Source: Plicaturopsis crispa FD-325 SS-3
Lineage: Eukaryota; Basidiomycota; Agaricomycetes; Amylocorticiales; Amylocorticiaceae
Assembly (NCBI GenBank): GCA_000827205.1
Contig: KN832563.1
Location: forward strand, 940,863-1,004,862
DNA length: 64,000 nt
Reading direction: 5' to 3'
Made by a program: the position numbers and the translations under genes. How positions within the stretch are numbered: the stretch's first letter is position 1; each line of letters starts with the position of its first letter. The notes under the pieces were generated by a model. That model searched no databases, was not told the origin of the DNA, and saw only the letters and a list, made by a program, of their open reading frames with translations. Of the stretch, positions 33,839-45,652 are shown in pieces.

Positions 33839-36511
33839 ATGGCAGATTCGCCGCCCAAGCCCGTATCTCCAATCTCGCAGGTCTTACAGTCGCTTGGACT
33901 GACTCGCGAGGACCTCCTGAAGCACAGCGATCAGATGCGCCAATTCTTGACCGCCGAAGACGCGAACTCGCTACGCGTCCTGGTGCGGGATCTCGAAGGA
34001 GGTCAGTCCTCTTCGCAGCCTGAGCATGCCCCGCCCTCGGCTGCACGCGCGCGATCGCATTCGACGACTTCGCACGCGCCATCAGTCCCGACGACACCGA
34101 TACACGTCAAGGCGGAGCTCGCGGACGGCGCAATGCCACCACGCCGCGACGACAGCATGGAGGCAGTCATCGAGCGCAAGAGCCGCCAGGCGCGGCGCGA
34201 GAGGAGGAGCCGGAGAGAGCGTGAAAAAACTGCGGCGAGACGCTCCAGGTCACCCCCACCCGCGTTCAACCTCAACATGTCTGCACCTACTTCATCACGC
34301 GGTACGGGACGCGTCGATATCTTTGACGCGCCCCGGGATGCCACACGAACGGTGCGCACCGCGTTTTTCGCGTGTTTGCAGACCACTGACATAATTGCAC
34401 TGGCAGGATAATCCTATGACGCCGCAAACGCGAAAATACTATAGAACAGACTACGACGATGGCTCGGCGTCGCGCCTCAGAGCAGTACGCTCCACAGTTC
34501 CTTCACTCTCATGCACTTGACTTACTGTTTTGTATAGGCTACTTTTTCACCGAGACCCGAAGCACAGGCGAAGACGCCTGTGACGCCCTTCAACCGCTAC
34601 TACAAATCCCCGCTTCCCCCCTCCTCCCCCGCATTCCAATCATCCCCGCCATCGAGTCCGACCCGACGCGTTTACAATATTGTCTCGTCGCCTGGACCCA
34701 TGGGGCCGCTTCCAGACGAAGATGACTATGACGATCTTCCATATACGCTTCCTCCTGGACCGTACTCGACTGCTAAGCCAGACCTCTCTTATGCAGCTCT
34801 TGTCGGGCAGGCCATCCTTTGCTCTCCACAGCACCGCCTAACGCTGCAGGAAATCTATGATTGGATCACAATCGTATACCCGCACTTCCAGCGAGGCGAT
34901 AAGACGTGGATGAACTCCATCAGACACGTCCTGAGCACGACGGCCTGCTTCCGCAAGGTCACTCGTGAACGCAGTGCTGGACGCACGCTGTGGGCCATCT
35001 GGGACTGCGACTTGGAATGCTTCAAGGATGGGGGGTTCAAAAAACAATTTTGCGCTGACATGGCGGGCGACGCTGCCAAAAACAAGAAGAAACGCGCCGC
35101 CACCGACGAGGGCGGTACCCCTTCGAAGAAAGCCAAGCGGCAGAAGAAGGCACCCCAACCTAAGTCCACCGCGCCGCCCAATCCATACCCAATGCCGCCC
35201 ACTGCCCACTCACTCCCCTTCTTCCCGCCAACACGTCCCTCGGCACACCATCAATCCTATTATCAGAGCTGTATGCAGCCACTTCCAACACATGGTGAAA
35301 TGATCTTTCCTCCCTTGCCTCCTCCGGGATACCCTGCACTTGTCCCCATGTATGCTTCATCGTCTGCGTCCACCTCCACCGCTGTATCAACCTCTGCATC
35401 CGCATCCACCTCACAGCTGTCTATCACTGCCTATTCTGCATCGACATCGGGCCCGTCTTCGACCTCTGGGTCTTCTGTGCCGCCTCCGTCTGTGTCTGAG
35501 AATTCAGAGATGGACATTGGGGAGCTTATGTACCCTGACGATGAAGAGGACGTCCTACCCATGCCTCCTTCGTCTTCCTCTGTGCCATCCCTCACGCCGA
35601 ACTTGAGCTCCTCTAGTCCACCGACCATGGACGAGACACCGCCTGAATCGACCGCCTCGAACGTTATCCGTCTTGCAACCCCAGAAGCCGACGATGGCCT
35701 TGAGCCTGGAATTACTCTCTTGAACGGCGGGGGAAGTCCAAGGCCACGCGCACAGAGGATAGATAAAGGCAAGCGGAAACAGTCTAATGAGTCGATGTCT
35801 TACAAGGTAGGCTGCCATTTTTTCATGTGCGTGTCAAAGGTTCGTTTTATTAACGCACTTGACTTCTCCCAGAAAACTATGGCTTTCCCACCCATGCCCG
35901 AGTCCCCGACTCTGAGCAAATCAATCGCGCGAGGGTACAAAGCACCCAAACCGTCAACGCCGCTTCCACCGATGGAACTGCCTCCTAGAACCCCTCCTCC
36001 GCGCCCGTCCACGCCCCCGCGCACCGCCGCAAACTCCAGGGCCATGGTCAATCTTTCTCCCGTTCGCACCCCGCTTTCGCACAAAGGCGTCCACATGAGT
36101 CCGTCGCCCAGTCTCGCACACTACAAATCGCACCTCGACCCGCCGCCAGCCGCAGCGTTCCGTGGCGCCGATCATGGGCCCCCCGGATCGCCGGAGCATA
36201 TGCGCACACCCTCCCGGAGGCGCAGCTCTTCGCTCGGGACCAACCTCTTTGGTCCGCCCGTGACACCGAAGAAGCTGACGTTCCCCCCATCTGCGAGCGG
36301 CACGCAAGACTCGCCGTTCCGCACCCCGGGCTCGCGCGTGTCGATATTCGATCCGCATGACCCCGGGTCCATGCTTGACGACGAGCTTTCGCGGATCGGC
36401 TCTGCGGCGGGCGCGCAGGAGAGCCCGGCCGGACTGTTTGGCCGTGGCAAGGGCTTGCTGTACGAGTCGCCCGACGCAGGGAGTCCGGGGCGGTGGACGA
36501 AGTGGTGGTGA
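33839..36511 (+). CDS. Forkhead (winged-helix) transcription factor
   Basis: Nuclear DNA-binding regulator. Exons 33839-34351, 34407-34484, 34538-35806 and 35873-36511 give 832 aa. The forkhead domain lies at about residues 278-365: KPDLSYAALVGQAILCSPQH, RLTLQEIYDWITIVYPHFQR, TWMNSIRHVLSTTACFRKVT and GRTLWAIWDCDLECF. The recognition helix has MNSIRHVLS where most forkheads have QNSIRHNLS. A basic stretch follows (KNKKKRAAT, KKAKRQKKAPQ), likely a nuclear localisation signal, then Ser/Pro-rich low complexity with many SP/TP sites. The intron at 35807-35872 is 66 bp, keeps frame and has no stop. N-terminal charged segment RKSRQARRERRSRRERE may form a basic helix. Confidence 0.9.
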
Positions 36512-37023
36512 TCTCGATGCTGATGATGATGACGATGACGATGAACTTTCTGCAAGTGTTTCCTCCTATCGACAGTTGTATTATTGATATGTATCCAGCG
36601 ATGTCTGGCGAGAGCTGTTTGCACCGTCTTATTGTGTCCTCACTGTTGCGCTATCACATTGCTACCATCTCTTGATTTCCCCGCGTCTGTATTGCCGTTG
36701 TGCACATGCCGTCTCATTCCTACCTACTCTGCTCTGGGTCGATGATTCGTTTTTTTACTCTTATTCTGGTATTCTGTCGCGGTACGAGCTTGATATATTT
36801 AGGGTACACATAGCTGTAAGTTACGTATATACTGTCCCCTGCTGCCATGTAGATTCAGTGATTCCTTAGAATATGAGAACACGAAAAACGATCAAGATAC
36901 TGGCTTTCGCGCGGTCGGCAGATGGTCTTGGATGGACATGCTCAAACATGGTAGGCCATTAAGTTATGTGCTCTCTGTATTGTGTAGATGGTATTGTGTA
37001 CATGCGGTATATGTCGCCCCCGC
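36512..37023. other. Convergent intergenic region forkhead / LIG4
   Basis: About 510 bp between two stop codons on opposite strands, T-rich. It presumably holds both 3' untranslated regions. There is no coding evidence. Confidence 0.4.
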
Positions 37024-40000
37024 TTATGGGGCGAAATCTGATACGATACCAATGTCAGAGGCAATGACGGAGCTCGCTCAAGGAATTGGATGCGTACCTT
37101 CTTCGTCAAGCAACGTCTGCTCCTCCAGACACGCCTCAATGAAGTCTGTCAAAACAACTCTCCTGCGTTTGGGCCTAAACATCGTCGCGATGTCAATCAA
37201 GTACTTGCAAGCATGGATCATTCGAGGCCACTCACACTGAGGTGCGCTTTGTCAGCTCGAGGCGACGACTGCTATCGCGTTTGTCGATAATTGTATGGGT
37301 CAATTTGGGCTCATCCAAGTCAACCACGCGGCCACCGTTTTCAACGATGACCTTATTCAGAGCATCGAAACTGTGGATGTCTGTGAGCATGTGCATCGGT
37401 TTAATGCATATACGGGTTGAAAGAGCTCGCCTTGCGTTGACAGCCTGTTCGTCGGCAACTTTGACAGGCATGCCTTGCTTGCGTGCGTTCTCTGGCGAGT
37501 CCAAATAGAAGCATCTGTACAACAAAAGTCATATATAATCAGCGTCCAAGGACTTTAAACTAGGAAAGACGTAGACATGAATGCGTACAGATGCTTGAAG
37601 ATGAGATCCTGGTCGTATTCCATGGCAGTCTCACTTTCACCCATCTTGATGTCCTCGGGTTCGTCCTAGCGCAAAAATAAGATGTGGGCTCAACGTCAAA
37701 GTGAATGATCTTCACCTTCGAACTATCGTCGGCGGGTTCATTCTCCACCTGCAGCCAATCGTCTTCAGCGGCGTCTTCGCCGTCAGCCCCGGCCAAGGCA
37801 GCATCGTGATCAGAATCGTCTTCCGTCTCAGTATCGCTGTCCTGGGGTGGACTATGGGAAGATTGTTTGTCGACCTTGTACCAATCTTTCAACGAAGGAT
37901 CTGTTTCATCCGCGTCGTCAGATTTAGTGTCGGTATCATCAACTTCCTGTGGAGTGTTGTCGCGCGATTGGACCATGGGCGTTCCAGCCGGGGCTACGTC
38001 TTCGTCTTCATCTTCGGTGTCCGAGTCGTAGCCTTCAGCCTGCTTGCGCTTTGATGTCGCATGGAAGAAGTATCTAAAAGGAGGAATTTGTGATTTGGTC
38101 AATGAGATAGAAATGCAAGACCTCACTTTTTCTGAAGCGGTACGCGTTGACTTTGAGCGATGGAGTCTTGGATCCACCGCGGCTTTACAACGTCATACTT
38201 GTCTGCCCGAATCACCAAGCTAATGTCATATGCTGTTCCAGAACGGTCAGGGAGAGCAACATATCAGCTCTAGAGGGACAAACTAACGTGTAGTCTTCCC
38301 GTCATAGATGACAATGAGATCCGGGTGATTTTTGGCCACCATAACAGTTTTGCCTCCATGTTTCCGGATCCTGAATCAAGACGAGATGAACACTTTAGCT
38401 TTGCAAGTGCTTCATTAACTAAGGACGCACTGTTTGACAAGTTCTGCTTTGTCCTGGTCCCCTGTCTTCGACTTAGGGTCCGAGGAAACGGCTATACAGC
38501 CATTTAAGACGACGGGTTTATAGCGCGTTGAAGCTACTCACTGAATATCATGTCTTTGAATATATCAGATTCGATAGTGCTACCGTCTTGCTTCATTCCC
38601 TCGTAGCCGAGTCCGAGAGATGCCTGTGCAACATGAATATCTCGAGGTTGGCGAAATCATGATGAAGACGAACTAGTTTTGCGACCGTCTTGCGCTTCTT
38701 CTTAGACATGCTGCGTTACATGGTAATTAGCAGCATCCCACACGATAAAATCATGGATCTTACCCCGCGTCCGTCTCCATTTTCCTTTTCCTGTCGGTCC
38801 GCATGCTTGCTAGAACGGCTGTATAACGCGTACAGAGACTGTTAGACATGTCGCGTAGTGACGGCGTTGCTCACCTGTAGCGGTCATGCAGTCGCTGACA
38901 TCGAGGTCGTCCCTTATCGACAGTGCTCGGGGAAACCGCATCGTGAGCCCCATGTGATATTGATCTGCATGATATGCTCAGTACGAGGACTAGGTTTGAC
39001 TTGCAGAAATGAATATCCATACCGGAATGAGTGATCTCCGCAGCCTTGACCTTCACGATAAACGAGCTGCCGAGTCTAGTAAGCATACGTTTCCAAGGCA
39101 TGTTAGCAAGGGGAAGCCGTACTCTTCTGGCTCGAGGTACACATCGCCCTTGTCTTCATGGGACTTCTTTGCTGTCTGGAGGAAGGCTGGGGGGTCCTTT
39201 GGGTCCCAAACTTTCCATGGCTTCTCGCGCACCCACACGTAGTCCGCAAAGGACAGACCGGAGCCGATCCTCACAAAGCTACTGTACTTTAGTTCGTCGT
39301 CGTCGTTCTTGCGCCGGTCATCCAGCACACCACATATGAGCGTCGACACACCGCCGCCTCGTTTTCCGCTGCCGTAGTTTCCAGCTGATAACATCCGTCA
39401 GCTTGCTACTGCATTGTACAGAATGAAACCTCTTACCGACGACTAGCACATCCACTGTTTCACCCATATTATCCTGTAGGTGTTGATTTCAGCACCCAAA
39501 GGCAGTATTTCCTCGGCGCACGACGCACCATGTATTCTGGCTTGACTTTGATCCAGTCTTTATTCCTGCCGTTGAGAACATATTCTGACTTCGGATGCTT
39601 GATGACAAGGCCCTCGCCGCGTTCTGCCATAACGTCATCCATACGCTCCCGCACGTCCTTCGCCGTGCGGCCCTCGAATTCGATAGTGAACTCGATGCGG
39701 CCCTTGATCTCCCGCACGCACCGGCGCATGTTGTTCTTGCGCACCTTGGTGGACTTGTTCAGGAGGGACCTCCCGTTCAAGTAGACCATGTCGAACACTT
39801 TGACTGTTCGATCTCAGTCTCTGGAATGCTATGCAATAGAGACGTGGAGACGTACAGCAGGGCCTCGGATTATGTTGCTTTTTGGACTTGTCTGTAAGAG
39901 AATCAGGTGAGGACGTTCACAAAAACAAGGTAGCAGGGAGTACCCACCAAGAGCTGCAGTCTTGAGTGTCCCGAACGGTAGATTGCGTTCAGATACAGGG

Positions 40001-41493
40001 TCCCAAACGAGCATTTCCCCGTCGAGGATGATACTGGACTAGGAGTATCAGAGACAGCGGGTCCATCGGACCAAGAAAACTACGTACTCATCCACCCGAG
40101 AATCGAATGCAGAATCGATAAATGGCGTCAAGCTTCCTGCACCTACATTCTGGCCATATAAATACGTGTAATCTTTCCCTTTCCTACAAAATAATGTCAG
40201 AAGCGGTGTCATGCGTCTGCTGCCGTCTTACCGAGAACAGTAAAAGTACTCGTTGCCACGCTTGTGCAGCTGCATTCGCTCTCCGTCCAGCTTTTCCTCG
40301 ATAATGAACGTATGGCCTTGCATTTCTTTGACAGATTCTTCTATCTTGTGCGTTGGTCGTTTGCACAGCATCGGCGCGAACGCTCGGAATATCTGCACCC
40401 CTTTGTCCTGTATGGCCATCCATAAACTGATAGCATGAAGACTGCGCCACATGAAGATTGCGTACCTCTTCTTTCAGACGCCGGGACGTGTCCCACAGCT
40501 CGTATGCGACCTTTTTGAGGTCGGAACATGTGTTAAATAAATCCATCGCGTCTGGATGGAAAACGGAGAAGACAGTTGTCTCCTTGACGGATATTATCAG
40601 ATCTGGGTGTCGTTCATTAGCGCCAAGCATGAATATACAGCCATGATACCGTACCCTTCAAGATGATGCGTATGATCCATCTCTGCTCTTCTGGCGTCGT
40701 CCGGTTGTATACACGCTGCAAAATCTTGGATTGCGCCTCTCTGTAAAGCAAGTCAATATTGGCGAGTGCACCCAGAGTTATGCGCACTGTTTCCCCGAGT
40801 TTTTAGATAACTCGTCCAGGATATCGTTCAGTTCATCAACCGTAAGGTTGCCTTCTACGACAGACGACCGCTTGCTGACAACGTCATACAACACAGCAGG
40901 GAAATCTCCAGACGTTTTCTAACAACAGCAACTCTGAGACGCTTTGATGAATCTGACGGGGAACTTGACGCACATCTCTCTCAGATGGTCTTTTCCAGTT
41001 CATGAGACGAATAGCATCCGGGTCGTTCTTGTTCAGAGGGATGAGCTTGATGTATGTTTTGGCAAGATTCTTCTCTTTCAATCCGTAGACGGCACGCTCT
41101 TTGTCTTTCTGCCGTATTTGTTGTTGAGGCACGAGCTATGCAGAGTATCATCCCAATATTGTGCGACTCACATGAGGTAGGATCAAGCGAAGCACAGGAT
41201 ACAGGTCGTATCCCATTTGTTCCCGCCACCGCTGAGGACCCTGGTCTGAGCCAAACGACACGCTTTTCTGTGAGAGACCCACGTACGTTGAACCATGCTC
41301 CTATCAAACGCCTTCTCTTTTCAGAGTTTCTCTCGTTCTGCAACTTTCCGAACAGGCCTGCTAGAACGCCGAACGGTGCGCTGTTCATGTTCTGAGGCGG
41401 TGGCGGGTATGCGATGTCCTCGTCTTGTAGCGTGGCATCGGTTTGCTTGGGAGAGCTTGCTGGAGAGGTGGGTGCTGGAGTAGGCTGCATCAT
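37024..41493 (-). CDS. LIG4: DNA ligase IV (ATP-dependent, NHEJ)
   Basis: Seals double-strand breaks in non-homologous end joining with its XRCC4/Lif1 partner in the nucleus. The N-terminal domain: FGVLAGLFGKLQNERNSEKR, YGLKEKNLAKTYIKLIPLNK. The adenylation motif I is IIEEKLDGERMQLH with the AMP-accepting Lys. Others: SSIILDGEMLVWDPV (motif III), GRIEFTIEFEGRTAKDVRER, ERGEGLVIKHPKSEYVLNGR (motif IV), WIKVKPEYM (motif V), GETVDVLVVAGNYGSGKRGG. BRCT parts include CIKPMHMLTDIHSFDALNKV and CEWPRMIHACKYLIDIATMF..VLTDFIEACLEEQTLLDEE. The final coding exon is only 14 nt (37024-37037), giving ..DEEDFAP. Many introns of about 50-60 bp. Confidence 0.93.
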
Positions 41494-41996
41494 CGTGGTC
41501 GCAAAGAATGAACAGGGCTACGCGATACTATTCAATAATTGTAAGATTCGTTCAGGACAAAGGACTGCAGTGAAGTTCGTCAGATTGTTCTGAGAGGGCC
41601 ATCCACATTTTGAACTCCGCGTCAATTCCGCGAGGTACCTCCGCAGTCACTCAGACTCCGATAGAGTCACTCCGACTCCTTCAACCAAGTTCACATGTTA
41701 TCCTTGAGCTTCAGCAACAGACATTGGCACAGTACTATAAGCCACGCTACGGCCTTTGCAGATTATGTGGGAGACATCCGGTTGCGCACGAAATGGTGTA
41801 TATATAGGGCAAATTTCAATCGTGACTGGTGCCGCAGTGCGAGGTCCAGGCTTGAATTGAGTACGCTCGAACTTGTATGTTGCGGATTCGATCTCTTGCA
41901 TGTTGCGCACGCCCGCCGTCAGCCTCACCATTACATCTCTACTTTCTTTTATTCCTTTTAGCTCTGTAAACTTACAACCTACTACCGACACTCACT
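41494..41996. promoter_or_regulatory. Divergent promoter region LIG4 / protein kinase
   Basis: About 500 bp between start codons. A TATATATA run lies near 41801-41808, roughly 190 bp before the kinase ATG. The segment 41641-41690 repeats a (G)ACTCCGA / AGTCAC theme three times. No coding evidence. Confidence 0.4.
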
Positions 41997-44591
41997 ATGA
42001 AAGACGGCGACGTTCCCCATATGCCCCGGCGCAACAAAGAGGCAGACGACCCCAAGATGATCGGCTTGTGGAAAATCGGCAGAACAATCGGCAAAGGCAG
42101 TTCAGGTGTGCACGCTCCCTGCACTCCTCGGTGAATCTCATCTAATGCGAGTTTCAAAGGTCGCGTAAGGATCGCACGACACTCTAAGACCGGCCAGTAT
42201 GCAGCTATCAAGATCGTGTCCAAAAGCTGTCTCCTCAATTCGCGGACGGAGGAGCTCCAGGACGCGGGGGATCAGGCTGATCGCATTCTCCTGGGAATCG
42301 AACGCGAAATCGTCATCATGAAGCTCATTGACCACCCCAACATCATGCGGCTCTACGACGTCTGGGAGACCTCTACCGAACTCTATCTTGTCCTCGAATA
42401 CGTCGAGGGCGGCGAGCTCTTCGACTATCTCTGCAGCAAAGGCAGACTTTCAACGACGGAGGCTCTCAAGTATTTCCAACAGATAATCATTGCCATCGAT
42501 TATTGTCACCGCTTCAACATCGCTCATCGCGACCTCAAGCCTGAAAATCTACTCTTAGACGCGAACAAGAACATCAAGGTCGCCGACTTTGGGATGGCCG
42601 CCTGGCAAGCAAACGCCAACAACGGCTTGCTACAGACAGCGTGCGGAAGCCCACATTACGCCGCACCGGAGGTCATTATGGGCCATGCTTATAATGGTTC
42701 CCAATCCGATATCTGGTCGTGCGGGGTCATCCTATTCGCTTTACTTGCTGGGCGACTCCCCTTCGACGACGAGGACCTCCACGCCCTCCTAGAGAAAGTC
42801 AAGTATGGCGTATATGATACCCCCACCGACATCGATCCTTTGGCGAGGGACCTCATCTCGAAGATGCTTCAAAAGGACATCGCGAAGCGGATCACCATCC
42901 CACAAATCCTCAAGCATCCATTTTTCACCTCCCAGAAACCGACAGGAACGGCGGCGACCATGCCTAACTTAGACGACATTGCTCGCCCCATTGGGAGCAT
43001 ACTCGAAATCGATCCCGATATCTTCGCCAACCTCTTGACTCTATGGCACGGGGTCCCCGAAGCTGAAATCACCGAGAGCCTGAAGAACAACGAGCAAACC
43101 TGGCAAAAGGGCGTATACCATCTTCTGATTGAATATCGCGCCAAGCATATGGAGAATTACGACGAAGACGAGGAGGCCCACGCGCGTCGCTCGAAACGTC
43201 GTAGCAAGAAGAAAGCGACGGGGAAGGAGGTCGAGTCGCAGGGCATGAAACGGACGTCATCCAAGGCGACAGATCTTGGTCGGTCCAATACATCTATCCC
43301 ACCACGCTGCGACCCGCCTACGCCTCGCCGTGCAGGCCGCAACAACGACGCGCCTGATGCTGATAGACTGAACGTGATTCAGCCTCCCCGTCTCACATTT
43401 CACTCACCCTCCCCCGATGCCTCTCGGGATCATTCCAACTCCCCCGTGCCACCAGCCTCTCCGCTGTCGCCCATATGGGATGCCCTCAATCTCCCGCCGC
43501 TAGACGTTCCGGAGATGCACGACGACAAGATCCAGCAGTTCTTCCACCAGATCGTGGACCATCTCAATGCTATCGAAGTACGGACTCCGTTGGCAGGCGA
43601 GTCGCTTGCGTCCCCTCACGAGCGTCACCGTGGCCATTACAACGACGCAGCTACGCCACCTCCGACGCCTCTGGACGGCACTATCAGGCGGCAACCCCCG
43701 CACCATCCAAATGGCCCCCGCGACAGAGTCAATTATAAGAACGGATCAATCGGTAGCACGAGAACAGGTCAATCGCAGCGCTCGGACTCATTCGGGCTTG
43801 GACTCTCGAGCGACTCGGTCACGACGAGACCACTCAGCATACGCCGGCGCGTCACGCCAGCGGCGTTGAAGCTCTTTTCGAGAGGAAATGTGGACAAGGA
43901 AAACAACGGTGGCTACCGCATTGCGGCCCAGGGAATAGGCATCGTCAAAAAATCTTCGCTTCGTGTTCGTGGTGCTTACACAGAGGACGCGGTGCTCGGG
44001 AATCGACGCGTGCAGATCGTGATGCCGCCCGAGACCGAACACGCCAAACTGCGCAGACGACGCAGCCTCGACCCGCAATTAGGAGTCTCGCCGTCTCTGT
44101 CAGTTTCCGACGACAGCTCCTTTGTGGGGTCTCCGGCGACACCGCGGCGAAGCTGGTTCAACAACGTCTTCAAGTTCAAGCCGACGCGCTACCAGCTGTT
44201 CTCCGTGCATGATGCGTATACCTCTCGCGAGGAGTGCCGACGCATCCTCGTGGGCTTGGGGGTGCAGGTCGTGCTTACGCACGCGGAGAGCGCGGGGATC
44301 CTCAAGTGCAAGATGGACGAAGTGAACGATCCTGCAGGCGCAATGGCCGTGTTTAAAGCCGTGCGGTTCCGCGTCGAAGTGCATAAGCCATCGCCGTCGC
44401 AGGTTGCAGCAGGGTTCCAGGTCGTGCTGCACCTCGTGCAAGAGAAGGGTGCGATGTCAAGCTTTGGGTCCGTGTACAGCCGGTTGAGGAGGGATTGGGA
44501 TTTGGATGTGCAACAACAGCAGGATGTAGGAGGACCAAGTCCAGCGTTTTCTGACGCGGGGCGGTTTGTAGAGACGGTGTATGCTGTGTGA
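41997..44591 (+). CDS. Serine/threonine kinase of the Gin4/Hsl1/Kcc4 (Nim1-related) group with C-terminal KA1-like domain
   Basis: In yeast such kinases tie septin organisation and cell size to mitotic entry through Wee1. Two exons (41997-42105 and 42160-44591) give 846 aa. The kinase domain occupies about residues 20-300: GLWKIGRTIGKGSSGRVRIA (Gly loop, split by the intron), AAIKIVSK (VAIK Lys), IAHRDLKPENLLLD, VADFGMAA, ACGSPHYAAPEVI, SDIWSCGVILFALLAGRLPF. A UBA-like or autoinhibitory stretch follows, then a long Ser/Pro/Arg-rich linker. The C-terminus (NVFKFKPTRYQLFSVHDAYT .. FRVEVHKPSPSQVAAGFQVV) resembles a KA1-type membrane-binding domain. The assignment within the Nim1 group rests on layout. 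Confidence 0.88.
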
Positions 44592-44689
44592 GCTTACCAC
44601 TTCGATGTTTTGGTTAAAGAGTATACCCCAGTATCGTTAGAGGCTAACGGTATGATATTACAATACACACTACTATTCCACTACTAAAG

Positions 44690-45456
44690 TCAAATAGGGC
44701 CATCCATTGTCAGCATTGTGCTTCCAAGCTGAGATAACGGTACCCCGAAAGGCGTCTCTACCTCTATATTTTCTTCGCTAGTATCCATCTCCTGGTCCCC
44801 ATCGCTAGCAGGCAGAAGAGATGGGTGTTTTCCTGGGCGCGTGACGATGCCCGCATGCGGTGCTAGGCCGGACAAGCGAATATGCCGGAGCTGCGCGACG
44901 TATGGCGCCTCCCTCTGGTCCCACCTTCGGAAGAGCTCCACGTTTGCGGCGTGTGTCAGATCAATAACCTCTACAGACATTTTCAGGGTTCCCGTAGGGT
45001 AATCAGTCAATCGAGATTGAACTGACCCATCCCAGTTCTATACTCTTCGCTCTCAATCAGTTTCCTTTCCTCCAGTTTCACTTCCGCCGTGCTTTTTGGA
45101 CGACCTTTTCGTCTCGCAGCCCGCTCTTCCTCCAGTTCATCATCGTGCCGCGTTAACCATATGTCCTTGATCAGTGAATGCATGTCCTCCAAGGTCATGA
45201 GGCCTTCGGGCGGCATTGCATGGTAGAAAAAACCATATTTATCCACTACAAAAATCGTTAGTACATTGGATGAGCGATAATAATCGTACACACCCTGCGA
45301 ATGGTCCCGTTTGCCCCGCTTCGATGCTTGGCCGACGAGTTTTCCTTTGCGAAGCTGAGAGCGCGCGATCTGGCCTGCTTTCCGGGATTCGGGATGAAAG
45401 ACTTTCTCTTTCTTCGGTTTCGGCGCAGCGGCCTTGCCCGTTTTCGAGGGGGCCAT
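44690..45456 (-). CDS. TMA16: Translation machinery-associated protein 16
   Basis: TMA16 associates with pre-60S ribosomal particles in late nuclear assembly. Three exons (45294-45456, 45027-45245, 44690-44970) give 220 aa. The N-terminus is basic: KVFHPESRKAGQIARSQLRK, the family's HP.SRKA.Q.. motif. The central part is YGFFYHAMPPEGLMTLEDMH SLIK, then a charged helix with ELEEERAARRKGRPKS. The end of exon 2 joins as EYRTGMEVIDLTHAANVELF RRWDQRE, typical of the family's C-terminal half. The ATG is 196 bp from the divergent SF3B1 ATG, and the stop is 98 bp from the convergent kinase stop. Confidence 0.88.
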
Positions 45457-45652
45457 ATCAAGTACGATAGATGAGGTAGATGGTCTTTATATTCAGGACA
45501 CACTCGAGCAGTAAGTCCGTAAGAAATAATTTATCTGCTCTGCGGCTGCATGCATAGTTGGCGGAGTTTGAAAACGAGTTATTCAGCTGTGGCGGGAGCG
45601 AACGTCGACTTGTCTCTTTACTGCCACTTGTCTGGCTCATTTACCCACCAAA

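Noticed and set aside
44100-44441. 113-aa minus-strand ORF
   Set aside because: Antisense to the KA1-like end of the kinase; its His/Arg-rich composition is a shadow of that frame.
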